Part shown: in pieces, positions 42,308-52,643 of the stretch
Layout: each line of letters begins with the position of its first letter
Position numbering within the stretch: position 1 is the first letter of the stretch
Virus record (IMG/VR): IMGVR_UViG_3300023237_000006
Span: 1-64,000 of that record
Length of the DNA: 64,000 nt
Reading direction: 5' to 3' (one strand)
Source of the DNA: a virus
Program-made: the position numbers and the translations under genes
Notes under the pieces: model-generated
The model's database searches: none
Told to the model about the DNA's origin: nothing
Seen by the model: the letters and a program-made list of their open reading frames with translations, nothing else

Positions 42308-44212
42308 TTATAATGTTTCAACTATAATAATACCATTTCCTGCTTCAGCTATAGTCTCTCCGGATCTGCTCTTTGTAGACCAACCAGCACCCCCACCGCC
42401 AGGTGCAGGCCCTGTACCCCAAAATCCAGATCCACCAACACCCTCCGGAGTCCGACCATCTGTAAAGTTTCCACCATTACCACCATTAATTATAATAGAT
42501 GACTCAATACGACCTGATTGATTAGGCACTGACCCTACACCACCACCGAATCCCTCATATGCATAGCCTCCACCTGCATGATCAACCATCCTCGATGTAT
42601 TAGTCTCTCGCGCACCATTAGCAGAAATATCGTTATATATTGTAGCAGCATTTGTACTAAGACCGAAAACAGAAGTTGTACCTAAACCTACACCACTTAA
42701 AGTATTTTGCAGCTTAGATGTTCTATTTGCAACACCACCCTCACCAATACTTAATCTGTACGACTCTCCAGGTATTACATCAATATAAGCTATAACAGTG
42801 CTACCTGCTCCGCCCTGAGTACCATCTGCTCTATAAAAATCAGCCGCGTATCTAACATACCCATGACCACCCCCACCGGTCGCTGTAACCTTGAGTTTGT
42901 ATGTGTGATTAGGTATTATATATTCATATATACCTGGTACCTTATACTCAGACATTGTAGGTACTCTTGCTCTCTGTATAGCCTCAACTACCCTGGAATT
43001 ACCAGTACCTATATCCCCAGCAGGTATACCCAATGCAAACTGACCAGATGGGCCGGTCGTGTCTGTTGATGAGCTTGCATTAATATCGTATGCAGACAGC
43101 CCCTCTGCAGTAAGTACCTGATTAGTAGTTTCTAAAAATATATCCTCAAATAATATTTCAGCTTGATGCTTAATTAAGTAGTATGTACTGAATCCGGATA
43201 GGGAATTTGTATAGGTCTCTGTAGTATTCGCGGATAGTGCGGATAAAGATGTGGCTGAAGTACCTGTTAATTCAGTACTAGCATCAACACCAGTCAGTAT
43301 TGGGTATTCCGTCCCTAAATTTTCCGTTGTATATGCGCCAAAAGGAACCTTACCTGGCATAATATTCGGTAAATTAAAATTTATATCATCCCCACCGAAC
43401 ATACTACCAATAGCGGCTGATAAAGCAGGGTATGTTGCACCGACTACGGATCTACCATCACAAAACAGCCAACCATCCGGCTCGACCAGAGCTTGTGATA
43501 CATAAGGCGTAACTGTGCCTACTGGTACAGAAACACTATTAATATATACTGTACCTGCCTGAGCGGAAATAGGCTTTTGCCAGGTTAAGTTCCCTAACAG
43601 GTCTGTTATTAAATTATAACCGTTATATTTTGGTTGACCTACTGGAAACTTATAGCTCTCTGTAGATGTACCATCATTAAAGACTATAGCATTAGGTATC
43701 TCTAAGCTAGAATTATCTTTTAACTTAATTATATCTATCGGAATGGCGGCAGATAATGAAATTATTCCACTAGCTAATACTATACCACTACCGAATGAGT
43801 CATTCGATATATTGCTACCTTCAATTATGTTTACATGTAGTACCCCATCAACATCTGCACTTAAAGTAGCATTATCTGTAACTGCAAACTTATGAGAAGC
43901 AACCATCTCCCAATCTGTTATAGTACTACCGTCATTACTCTTAAGTCTAAATAGCTCATTTGTATCAGATTTAAAGACGATATCACCTATATGCGATCGA
44001 CCCCCAAAATCGGTTATTGTTGCAGTAGACCCTAGAAATATATTACTGGTAGGTACTCCACCCTTCGTGACCCCATCTCCTACATATAATCTTTTTGTAT
44101 CTACAGTAAACCCGACCTCACCTTCTGCAAGTAAAACGCCAACTCTCTCCGCATTGCTGCCTCTCCTCGTGAGCAGCTTTATAATTGTATTATTAGTTAT
44201 TTCTACTGACAT
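42308..44212 (-). CDS. Tail-collar adhesin with Gly-rich tip
   Basis: 634 residues. The N-terminal module 'RRGSNAERVGVLLAEGEVGF ... DTKRLYVGDG' is of a type found at the start of many phage adhesins. A collar-like domain follows ('GTVTPYVSQALVEPDGWLFCDG ... YPALSAAIGSMFGGDD ... NLPNIMPGK', about residues 230-300). The C-terminal ~170 residues are glycine-rich ('GGGGAGW', 'GGNGGNF', 'GGGYAYEGFGGG'), like the poly-Gly receptor-recognition tips of T-even adhesins. It is the best candidate for host-range determinant in the window. Its N-terminus is paralogous to that of the gene at 44216. Confidence 0.78.
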   Translation of the reverse strand: MSVEITNNTIIKLLTRRGSNAERVGVLLAEGEVGFTVDTKRLYVGDGVTKGGVPTSNIFLGSTATITDFGGRSHIGDIVFKSDTNELFRLKSNDGSTITDWEMVASHKFAVTDNATLSADVDGVLHVNIIEGSNISNDSFGSGIVLASGIISLSAAIPIDIIKLKDNSSLEIPNAIVFNDGTSTESYKFPVGQPKYNGYNLITDLLGNLTWQKPISAQAGTVYINSVSVPVGTVTPYVSQALVEPDGWLFCDGRSVVGATYPALSAAIGSMFGGDDINFNLPNIMPGKVPFGAYTTENLGTEYPILTGVDASTELTGTSATSLSALSANTTETYTNSLSGFSTYYLIKHQAEILFEDIFLETTNQVLTAEGLSAYDINASSSTDTTGPSGQFALGIPAGDIGTGNSRVVEAIQRARVPTMSEYKVPGIYEYIIPNHTYKLKVTATGGGGHGYVRYAADFYRADGTQGGAGSTVIAYIDVIPGESYRLSIGEGGVANRTSKLQNTLSGVGLGTTSVFGLSTNAATIYNDISANGARETNTSRMVDHAGGGYAYEGFGGGVGSVPNQSGRIESSIIINGGNGGNFTDGRTPEGVGGSGFWGTGPAPGGGGAGWSTKSRSGETIAEAGNGIIIVETL

Positions 44213-44215
44213 ATA

Positions 44216-45718
44216 TTATGGGCATGTGCTGACTGATTGTACTATGTTACTTCCATCTACTAGATACAGTCGCTCACCTTCAATATTTATCCAACCAGAT
44301 AAAGAATTGTACTCAGATGATGTTAAAGAAGTAGGAGTTGCAGCAAAATTAGTACCTACACTTAAACTAGGTGTGTCGCTATATATAATAACCGCCTCTG
44401 CAAATCCAGTATAATCATCGCTCCCTGAGCATGCTGCAGAGCTTAGCGTATTACCGTTAGCAGTGTAATCATTAAGGGTTGGGTCGTGCGCTCTATAACC
44501 GACCCACTCATATGGGTATGTTTCTACGAAGGTAAACTTATTATCTATAATATCTATTAGAGTTTGTGGTATAGTAAATGCTTGTATAGCTAGATATTGA
44601 GCATTATCATAATTCCTAACATCTCCATCAGTAATAGTAGGTGTACCTACATTCAGAATCATAAAACCGGCAGAAGATAATATTTGTACATTGGAGGCAC
44701 TCACACCAGTAACGACTGCTACTGTAGTATTAGTTTCGGATCCCTCTCTTTGTGTTGGAAAGCCGCCATATCCAGCGTAATTCGACGAGAGTGGCATTAT
44801 TGTCCCATTATTAGCTCCTATTATAGTGCCCTTACTATTTAGAGTAACATTAGGCATATGAAATGTCTGTGAGTTAAAATCAAACTTCTGAGCTAGCTCT
44901 AATTTACCTGCGGCAGTAATTAAATCATCTGGATCTATTGTCTGTACAAAATGCTCCAGTTTACCTAGATTATTCTCCATACCTACACCTAATTGTATAT
45001 TATCTGCAGAAATAGTACCAACTGCGACTTTACCATCCTCGATTATAATAGTCTCGTTATCTGTATGTACAAATATTTTATCTGGCCCCGCGCCAGATAG
45101 ACCATCACCAATTGCATTAATCGAAATATTGCCTTGATCTACAGCCCCCGCCGATAGCTCTGAATTTGAGACGCCGCCAGGCTTTATACTTAAATATTTA
45201 CTTACTGGGTCTATATATATTGTATTATTATCTACATTAGCAGATAAACCTAAATTTGGATTTAAAGATAACCCACCTGAACTGTAAACTATACCAGCAC
45301 TTAAATTGCTCGGAGTTATAGTTTGCATTGCAATTTGTAAATTTGTGACTCCGGCCTGTTTAATTATAAGTTTCCCAGCAGTATTATATTCTAAAGTACT
45401 ATCATCGGCTCTCGTCCCCACAAATACCCAACTATCTAAATTAGCCGGGCTATCTCCAGTTAGCTGATACATTAGGTTACTTTCATAAACTATATCATTT
45501 TTATATGCATTTACTAACCCGACACGAGATCCTGATACTGGAAGAATATTATGGACATGTATACCTACAGTCTCGCCTCCAGATAATATACCATCCCCTA
45601 TAAAGGCTCTCTTAGTATCAATAGTATATCCAAATTCGCCTTGCTCTAGGACGGTCCCCACCCTCTCAGAATCTAAACCTCTCCGAGCCTTAATTTTTGC
45701 TATTATTATATTAGACAT
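44216..45718 (-). CDS. Fibre protein, paralogue of the collar adhesin
   Basis: 500 residues. The N-terminus 'RRGLDSERVGTVLEQGEFGY ... DTKRAFIGDG' matches the adjacent adhesin closely enough to indicate duplication of the attachment module; the rest is beta-rich and diverged, with no collar or Gly-rich tip. The two proteins may attach to the same baseplate or fibre socket. The gene overlaps the stop of the upstream gene by one base and ends 3 nt before the adhesin start. Confidence 0.72.
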   Translation of the reverse strand: MSNIIIAKIKARRGLDSERVGTVLEQGEFGYTIDTKRAFIGDGILSGGETVGIHVHNILPVSGSRVGLVNAYKNDIVYESNLMYQLTGDSPANLDSWVFVGTRADDSTLEYNTAGKLIIKQAGVTNLQIAMQTITPSNLSAGIVYSSGGLSLNPNLGLSANVDNNTIYIDPVSKYLSIKPGGVSNSELSAGAVDQGNISINAIGDGLSGAGPDKIFVHTDNETIIIEDGKVAVGTISADNIQLGVGMENNLGKLEHFVQTIDPDDLITAAGKLELAQKFDFNSQTFHMPNVTLNSKGTIIGANNGTIMPLSSNYAGYGGFPTQREGSETNTTVAVVTGVSASNVQILSSAGFMILNVGTPTITDGDVRNYDNAQYLAIQAFTIPQTLIDIIDNKFTFVETYPYEWVGYRAHDPTLNDYTANGNTLSSAACSGSDDYTGFAEAVIIYSDTPSLSVGTNFAATPTSLTSSEYNSLSGWINIEGERLYLVDGSNIVQSVSTCP

Positions 45719-46197
45719 TATACCTTTTCTTTAAACTCACTAAATTCTTCATATACACCTGTAATTACATTACTCATATTTGTGTCATCAATAAAATGTA
45801 TATCATCAGCTGACATTGAAATATTTATAGTATTATTATATTGATCTATTTGAGCGGTTAAAAACTCCCTCATCTTAATAAACTCTGGAGTTAATGTTGT
45901 TCCTCCCCCTTCAATACAATTACATATAATATTTAATTGATCATGAATATCATAATGTTTCAAAATGTTTTTAGATGTATGATTTGCTACCATCGTCTTC
46001 GTAACGGTTTTCACCGTTCCTAAACTTTCTGGAACTGGTGCATTTAGTCTGATAATGTAACCATTATCGAAATCTCCGACCCACCTATCTCTACCAAATA
46101 TGAAATCGTCTAGCTCCTTATATATATATTTATCATCTACCGGAGGTGCATCAGCTACGTATAGAAACTGCTTAGTTGAGTTGAAAATTGCGAACAT
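45718..46197 (-). CDS. Late structural hypothetical protein
   Basis: 159 residues, no family recognised. N-terminal part beta-rich with 'FIFGRDRWVGDFDNGYIIRL', C-terminal part helical. Own late box at 5 nt. Lies between fibre genes and may be a connector or chaperone. Confidence 0.6.
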   Translation of the reverse strand: MFAIFNSTKQFLYVADAPPVDDKYIYKELDDFIFGRDRWVGDFDNGYIIRLNAPVPESLGTVKTVTKTMVANHTSKNILKHYDIHDQLNIICNCIEGGGTTLTPEFIKMREFLTAQIDQYNNTINISMSADDIHFIDDTNMSNVITGVYEEFSEFKEKV

Positions 46198-46202
46198 ACT
46201 TT

Positions 46203-46210
46203 TATTTAAT
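46203..46210 (-). promoter_or_regulatory. Late promoter box, ATTAAATA
   Basis: Minus-strand ATTAAATA ending 5 nt before the ATG at 46197. Confidence 0.6.
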
Positions 46211-46215
46211 AATAA

Positions 46216-47178
46216 TTACGAGGTTGGCCAGTTAGTTTCCCCAACAACCGGCGCAGAGTCAACCAGCCATGACGTAGGATCATCTCCAGGTTCTATTTCT
46301 CTAGTACCTAAAAGCTCCCACTCACTACCGGTCCACCTATACCCCCATGCCTTCATCCCCGTTTCTGTTACTGTTATAGAAACTACACCATTTTCAGCCG
46401 CTACTGCTTTAGTAGTATTACCTGTTCTTGTAGCTATAATTATAGCGCAATCCCCTGTAATCGGAGCAGTTGAATGTTCGAGATTCCATACACTATTTAC
46501 ATATGCATCTACTGCCGAGCTCTCGTAATATCTTCCTGCTTTTGTAGATTTTGAAAATGGTACATCAGGATCTAATCTAAGATCGAAGAAAAATGTTCGA
46601 ACCTGAGATCTAACTATAGCAGAAGAAGTCAATAAATTACCATAGTACACTTTTGTAATTAGCCCTCCTTTTGTATCTATATCAACTACATATTGAGGGG
46701 ATCCCTCATCTGGAGCACCTAATCTGGATGTACCTCCTGCACTCTCTGTAATAGTAGTTATTTCTTTACTGGCTATTTCTGTAACTATCCCGTTCTCTGC
46801 CCGTAGAAAAGGTATTCTATTAGAAGATAATGATACATAAGAATTAAAAGTTACCCCTACACCTGAAATCTTTAGTATTTGCGATATTGAGCTTAAACCT
46901 AGCTGGGCCGTTCCATTAGAACCGTTAGTAGTTTGAAATACGACACCAAATCGTTCACCATACCCTGGAGGGTATAACAGATCTGAGACTGTTAGGTCGG
47001 AAGCAGAGAGACCCTGACAATATATACCCTGACCCTCTCTACCTATTAATACTGCAGACTTACTACCATCCCCGTCATATATAGGTACAACACCGGATAT
47101 AGGTAATTCATTTCCTGAAGCGTGTAATATACTTTTGTATGTATCTGCAGGGGAAGTATTTTTAAAGCTAAAGGCCAT
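46216..47178 (-). CDS. Late fibre-type structural protein
   Basis: 320 residues, beta-rich throughout with small Ser/Thr/Gly-rich strands ('QLGLSSISQILKISGVGVTFN'). It opens with 'MAFSFKNTSPADTYKSILH' and ends with a Trp-rich stretch ('WGYRWTGSEWELLG'). No named domain. Late box 6 nt before the ATG. Likely a short fibre or fibre-linker. Confidence 0.65.
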   Translation of the reverse strand: MAFSFKNTSPADTYKSILHASGNELPISGVVPIYDGDGSKSAVLIGREGQGIYCQGLSASDLTVSDLLYPPGYGERFGVVFQTTNGSNGTAQLGLSSISQILKISGVGVTFNSYVSLSSNRIPFLRAENGIVTEIASKEITTITESAGGTSRLGAPDEGSPQYVVDIDTKGGLITKVYYGNLLTSSAIVRSQVRTFFFDLRLDPDVPFSKSTKAGRYYESSAVDAYVNSVWNLEHSTAPITGDCAIIIATRTGNTTKAVAAENGVVSITVTETGMKAWGYRWTGSEWELLGTREIEPGDDPTSWLVDSAPVVGETNWPTS

Positions 47179-47183
47179 TGTTA

Positions 47184-49178
47184 TTATTTAATAGGATACA
47201 GATTTTTTACTTTTGTATTAATTATATTTAATATATCTTCCTGCAGATCAAATATAATATTGAGACATCTATTAATATTTCCAACTGATAAATGTTCGTT
47301 CTCATGAATATATAGATTGTTTGTATCAATTGACTTAATACTATCAAAAGATGTATACTCGTACTGCTTATATAGCAAATCCCCATTAATGTCATATTCC
47401 CCTATAAATCTACCCTTTAATAAGCTTTTGAGTTGAAATAAATTGTATATTTGTTTGTATATCTCGCTATTAATGGAAAGTGGCCCTATGTAGCCATTTA
47501 TTTCTGGACCGATCTTATCCTTAGTATAAATATTAATATCAGTTGTCTTTAATATTGTATCGAATACGGTACTCTCTGATACGCTAATAAACCTTATAGG
47601 GGCTGTCGTATTCATTCTTCTCCCTTGAATATTTACTATCTTCGGAGTACCTACATTTAGCGCAGCAAAAATTCTATCGAATTTACCACTCTCACTAATT
47701 GTAAAGTCATTAATTCGAGCAATTATATTATCTCCTCCGAATACAGATAATGCTTTCATTTCGTCCCAATTAACAGTAACCTGACTATAAGATAAATCGT
47801 CAATTAAATTCCATATATTTCTAAGAGATATTCCAGTGTTTTCTATTTGCCATTTACCTATAGGCTCAGAAAAGTTAGATATGAAATATTTAAAAATATT
47901 AGATGTCGTTTGGATATAAAAGACGTTCGAGTTTTCTGTACTAAATTCTATACTCGTTTCATATTTATTAATATTATCTTCAAGCTGAATTTCAAATTTT
48001 TCATACTGTATTGAGCCAGATTTATTAAACGTATTTATATAATATATAGAACTACCAACACCTCTGAATGTTGGGGAGGCCAACCCCTGAGGGGTGAGTA
48101 GAGGTACTCTAGGTGCAGAAGATAATACAAATAATATATCATTAAATTTATTATATTTGCAGGCTAAAATCTTTTCATTTTTACCCGTTATTTTAATATC
48201 AGCTATCCACGAGAAAAAGCTATCAAAAACCCTAACTATATTTGCCCCTGAATCATGTACGTATATAGTATCATCTGCAGACTCTATACGTTCTATATTA
48301 CTAAATAAATTCTTTTGATTTGATCGATCTATAGCCCCACCAACACTCTCTTCTAGTAGTAGCTTTTTATCTGTTGAACCATCACTAAAGAAATTAGATA
48401 TATCGTATTTAAATATAGTATTATTAGAGGAATCGGCAATAAACATCTTCTTACCTTCAATACATACATCTACTATATTTTTAAATTCTAGCGTCTTATT
48501 GCTATCAATTTTAGACCCACTAAATGTAACATTAATAGTATTATATGCACTATCTGAGGATAATGTTATTAATTTAGTGCCAGTACATGCAAAAATTATA
48601 TTATTACCATCATTAGTCTGTATATTATCAAACCTCCGGATTAAATCTAAATCATTTAGGCCGACTTCATTGCTAGACACTGTATCAGCAATATATTCCC
48701 CCGCGTGCCATTTCAAATCAAACCCTCCATCAGCTGTTGCTGTTAATATCTCAGTTGCCGTCGACACATCAATATCTGCCGAAACACCTGCCCAAAACGT
48801 CTCACCGGATGGTATATTATTGGAGGCTATAAATAGCTTACTATATAAAAATATTGTATTTTCATATACCCTATTAAGTACACTATTAAATGCAGTATAT
48901 GATATCGACTCATTAGCAGGCACTAATATATTTTCACGAGTATACGGGAATAGCAGACTATCCGATATTTTACGATCTTTAAAATATTTAGATTGGTAGT
49001 AATCACATTCAATCTTATTATTACTAGTTAATAATTTTGATTTATCGGTTCTATACTTACCAGTAGTAAACACACCATTATTGATATTAAAAAATCCTTC
49101 ATATGCACTACCATCTAATAATAGCTCACCGCTATCAGCATATGCATATCGCTTTTTAAAGAGTTCAGATATTTTCAT
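47184..49178 (-). CDS. Large structural protein with propeller-like middle
   Basis: 664 residues. The middle has strand repeats such as 'NNIIFACTGTKLITLSSDSAYN', 'VCIEGKKMFIADSSNNTIFKYD' and 'IESADDTIYVHDSGANIVRVFD', the pattern of NHL-like beta-propeller blades. N- and C-terminal parts are mixed. No catalytic motif. It lies in the run of very large proteins after the baseplate wedge genes and has only a 5-nt gap to the next gene. Baseplate-periphery or fibre role is inferred. Confidence 0.65.
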   Translation of the reverse strand: MKISELFKKRYAYADSGELLLDGSAYEGFFNINNGVFTTGKYRTDKSKLLTSNNKIECDYYQSKYFKDRKISDSLLFPYTRENILVPANESISYTAFNSVLNRVYENTIFLYSKLFIASNNIPSGETFWAGVSADIDVSTATEILTATADGGFDLKWHAGEYIADTVSSNEVGLNDLDLIRRFDNIQTNDGNNIIFACTGTKLITLSSDSAYNTINVTFSGSKIDSNKTLEFKNIVDVCIEGKKMFIADSSNNTIFKYDISNFFSDGSTDKKLLLEESVGGAIDRSNQKNLFSNIERIESADDTIYVHDSGANIVRVFDSFFSWIADIKITGKNEKILACKYNKFNDILFVLSSAPRVPLLTPQGLASPTFRGVGSSIYYINTFNKSGSIQYEKFEIQLEDNINKYETSIEFSTENSNVFYIQTTSNIFKYFISNFSEPIGKWQIENTGISLRNIWNLIDDLSYSQVTVNWDEMKALSVFGGDNIIARINDFTISESGKFDRIFAALNVGTPKIVNIQGRRMNTTAPIRFISVSESTVFDTILKTTDINIYTKDKIGPEINGYIGPLSINSEIYKQIYNLFQLKSLLKGRFIGEYDINGDLLYKQYEYTSFDSIKSIDTNNLYIHENEHLSVGNINRCLNIIFDLQEDILNIINTKVKNLYPIK
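47185..47192 (-). promoter_or_regulatory. Late promoter box, ATTAAATA
   Basis: Minus-strand ATTAAATA ending 6 nt before the ATG at 47178; overlaps the end of the upstream gene. Confidence 0.58.
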
Positions 49179-49179
49179 G

Positions 49180-52100
49180 TTAATAAGATTTAAATTCGAT
49201 ATTTTTAATATTGACGGATGCAGGTAGGGTTTTGGTTATATCTAATACTATAGCTTCTTTTAAATTAGAATCAGGAAGATCCTCAAGTAACTCCCCCTTT
49301 ATTATTATATTAATATCATTTGATTTGCTAGGCGCTCCCTGCCACTTATAGTACGCTTTAATTGTCTCCATTTGATTATTTTCCCCCGCCGGAAGTGAAA
49401 CGGTTAAATTAGGCATATCTATATTGTTATAGTATAAAAACTTTATATCTATATCATCGACTGCAGTCGCGTAAAATTTTGGTTGTTCCATTTGAAGACC
49501 TCTACATAAGTATGACCCTGGCATTTTTATGTAATCCGCTAATAATAAATTATTAAAGAAGTTTGTACCTCCCACACAAAGACCATCTGTTAATAACGAC
49601 TCAATATTATACTTTGCAGGATTAAATATATACTGTTCGACCTGATGAGAGTCTATAAAGAGGGTTATTGTCCCCCTTTTTGTATCTACCCTAATTGCAA
49701 AATGGTGCTTACTCCCGGGTAGGAATTCTTCTAAATCATAATTAAATTTTGCAATTAATTTATCTGTACTATTTCTTGTATTGTCTATCTTAAAATTAAA
49801 GTGTAGCTGATTTTTTTCATCAATTTGATCTTGAAGATATTTAAAGTTAGTTAAATTGTACCTATAACTACTCCCATCACACTTACTATTAAACACTACA
49901 TTAGTCTCTATAGATACTGACTCCACTAAAGGGTTACCTACACTATCTTCTAATATTTTAATAAGATAATTATTCTGCTTTTTTTCACTAATAGTACTGT
50001 TTGCAATAACAATAGGGTATTCATATAACTCGCCGTTAATATACTCTCGAACAATATCTACAGCAATTGCATTACGGCTCTCATTTTCTGCTAAAGGAGC
50101 TCCAGCAAATAGAGGGAGATTATATACTGTTGTACCATTATCTCGCATTTTTATTAAGCTCTCACCTTTAATTATAAAAATATTATTATCAAAAACAGCA
50201 AAATCTTTAATAGCTACTCCTGATAGGGGAGTGGGTGGTAGTACGATACCTTGCCTACTTAAGGTAAATGAATTTAATGTATTATTATTTTTTAATAAAA
50301 TCTGACGTGAGGAGTGATCATATGATTCGAGAGCTAGTGTAACATTTTCAATGAGAGTCAGAGCATATAAATCGTTAAATTTAATAGTCTTATCACCTCG
50401 GAACCCAACAATGTTACCATTTATATCCATAGATATTGATCTAATTTTATAAACTTCTCCACTTTCTTCTGGTATAATAACTGGATCTAATATGGTGACC
50501 TCCTCTGTATGTAAATCTAGTTCTACTACTCTACCCTCTTCATTTTCCAATATATACAACTTCCCACCAAAATTATAATAGTTTATATATCCGGTTATTT
50601 CAGTAAGCTTCTTACTGCTATATATAGGGCCATTTGATTGGATTTTATAAATGTTAAAACTATCTGTTATAGCATACATATCATCTAAATGATCAGTTCG
50701 TATTAGATCTATAATTTTTTCACGGTTGCTGCTTGTCCTGATGGGCCTGACTGTATGTAGCCGTCTACCATTTGTATTATATATATCAATCGATTGCTTA
50801 GATTCAGATTGAACCGCAACAAATGGGGTTATAGCCTCATCGTTTGTCACTGAAATGCCTCGATTGTTGTAGGACCCTAAAATTTGATGATTTATTGACT
50901 TCTTCCAATCGAGTCTACGAAGCCAGAATGACATTGTTAATTCAGAATTTCTATTAATTAATTCATTATCGTTGGTTAGGTAGTAAGAATTATCTAAATT
51001 ATATATATTGCTATCCACATCATCATCGCTAATAGCTGGCTGTAATCCTCCCCGTGATGATTTAAGTTGTAATCTATCTAAAATTATTTCATCATCTAAA
51101 TGCTCTAAAAATTGCTTTATATAGGTAGAGCCAATCCGCTGATATATATATTTGCTATCTGGTATAATAGCTAAAGTACTCTTGATATCAAAATATTCAT
51201 CTAGATTATTTTCTGCCTTTATTGTTTCTCCTAATGAAGAGAAATACCCGTGACTCACTGCGCTAGATGAAAGAGCGTTGAATTTATTAATAGCTTCAGG
51301 TATATAATACCTATCCAGCCACACGCTAGCACCACCACCACCACCTGATAGCCAGGTGCATAAGTATTCTCCGGTAGCCGCTCCCGGCATTACCCCCTCA
51401 TTCGCTGTATATAATCTATCTGCAGTATGGGGAGAGTCCCCAGGGAAACTTCCACACCTGGCAAATAATGTATCATTAATATTTATCTGTGTATATGGGT
51501 ATAAGCTCTTCGGCGTTGTAAATGTGTTATATGTATCTGGATAAAATTTAAAATTTTGATTATAATATGTATATGTAAAGGATATATCAGTGTTTCCTTT
51601 TTCTTCGAAGCTTCCGGTTTGCATCCCTTCATAAGATCTTAGATCTACATTCGGTATTTTTTCTGAATTATATTGGGTCATGTAGTCCCCTCGCATTATA
51701 GTATTATCATTACTTAAAGCATTCTTAAGAGGCAGCATATTTAATTCTATATAGTCCCCAGTTATATTACTATATTGTGTAGATAAAAAGTAGTTAGTAG
51801 ATTGATTAAAAATGCTTCGACTATTGTCAATTTTATTATTAAAGTCCTTATATGATACCCATGAAGTATCTATTTTAGGGTGTATATCTTGAATTATATT
51901 TATATTATCTATGCTAAATTTAGTCGTCGAGTTAAACAATATACTACCTCCTGAGGAATTGTAATTTGTAAGAGTAAGCTGATCATTAACGACGCTTACC
52001 GTTTTCCTATACTCACCTTCAACTCCGCTTATTAACTTCACAAGGGTTAGTGTATTGTTATCTATATAATATTCAAATAATGTATCATCGATGGTAGTCG

Positions 52101-52626
52101 GTATACCCTCTACTACTACCTGCTTATTAAACATCAATTTATCGTCTTGATTTACGGTTAAATAAAATATATTATTTTTAGATTGATGAGATACGCGACA
52201 AAATATTGAGTTAATTAGATTAATCTCAAAATATTTACGACTTTCGTCTGATATACTATCATCTTGTTTGACTAAGCATGGGTATGTATCCTTTGAGAAG
52301 TCACTCGTACTTTCACTGATATATATATATTTACGAGACTCAACATCACCTTCACAATTATCTATATATATAGGAGTTACTATATTATTAATTATATTCG
52401 ATATATTATTAAAATTTAATATATCACTCCCTCTAATTTTTTTAGATAAAAAAAGCGCACTATAATTATTAATATTTGCAGCCTTCACATCTTGAAGAGC
52501 GGCAGGCTTATGTATCGATATATTTGTCGATTCAATAATATGCCTAGTAGATTTAATAGAGAACTCCTCATCAACAAATCTTGCGCTTAAACTACGAGCG
52601 CTGGTACTAAAGTATACGGTATCCAT
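49180..52626 (-). CDS. Very large structural protein with LamG-like C-terminal domain
   Basis: 1148 residues. About residues 650-900 show propeller-type strands ('GKLYILENEEGRVVELDLH', 'NNIFIIKGESLIKMRDNG'). About residues 930-1060 resemble a laminin-G/concanavalin-like sandwich: 'HFAIRVDTKRGTITLFIDSH' and 'DGLCVGGTNFFNN'. Such domains commonly bind carbohydrate, so a receptor- or capsule-binding role at the baseplate edge is reasonable. A late box lies 9 nt upstream. Confidence 0.7.
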   Translation of the reverse strand: MDTVYFSTSARSLSARFVDEEFSIKSTRHIIESTNISIHKPAALQDVKAANINNYSALFLSKKIRGSDILNFNNISNIINNIVTPIYIDNCEGDVESRKYIYISESTSDFSKDTYPCLVKQDDSISDESRKYFEINLINSIFCRVSHQSKNNIFYLTVNQDDKLMFNKQVVVEGIPTTIDDTLFEYYIDNNTLTLVKLISGVEGEYRKTVSVVNDQLTLTNYNSSGGSILFNSTTKFSIDNINIIQDIHPKIDTSWVSYKDFNNKIDNSRSIFNQSTNYFLSTQYSNITGDYIELNMLPLKNALSNDNTIMRGDYMTQYNSEKIPNVDLRSYEGMQTGSFEEKGNTDISFTYTYYNQNFKFYPDTYNTFTTPKSLYPYTQININDTLFARCGSFPGDSPHTADRLYTANEGVMPGAATGEYLCTWLSGGGGGASVWLDRYYIPEAINKFNALSSSAVSHGYFSSLGETIKAENNLDEYFDIKSTLAIIPDSKYIYQRIGSTYIKQFLEHLDDEIILDRLQLKSSRGGLQPAISDDDVDSNIYNLDNSYYLTNDNELINRNSELTMSFWLRRLDWKKSINHQILGSYNNRGISVTNDEAITPFVAVQSESKQSIDIYNTNGRRLHTVRPIRTSSNREKIIDLIRTDHLDDMYAITDSFNIYKIQSNGPIYSSKKLTEITGYINYYNFGGKLYILENEEGRVVELDLHTEEVTILDPVIIPEESGEVYKIRSISMDINGNIVGFRGDKTIKFNDLYALTLIENVTLALESYDHSSRQILLKNNNTLNSFTLSRQGIVLPPTPLSGVAIKDFAVFDNNIFIIKGESLIKMRDNGTTVYNLPLFAGAPLAENESRNAIAVDIVREYINGELYEYPIVIANSTISEKKQNNYLIKILEDSVGNPLVESVSIETNVVFNSKCDGSSYRYNLTNFKYLQDQIDEKNQLHFNFKIDNTRNSTDKLIAKFNYDLEEFLPGSKHHFAIRVDTKRGTITLFIDSHQVEQYIFNPAKYNIESLLTDGLCVGGTNFFNNLLLADYIKMPGSYLCRGLQMEQPKFYATAVDDIDIKFLYYNNIDMPNLTVSLPAGENNQMETIKAYYKWQGAPSKSNDINIIIKGELLEDLPDSNLKEAIVLDITKTLPASVNIKNIEFKSY

Positions 52627-52635
52627 TTACACTTA

Positions 52636-52643
52636 TATTTAGG
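52636..52643 (-). promoter_or_regulatory. Late promoter box, CCTAAATA
   Basis: Minus-strand CCTAAATA ending 9 nt before the ATG at 52626; spacing is looser than at other late genes. Confidence 0.45.

Noticed and set aside
42308-45718. Diversity-generating retroelement target, because the N-terminal adhesin module resembles those of tropism determinants
   Set aside because: No reverse transcriptase or template repeat is visible in the window.
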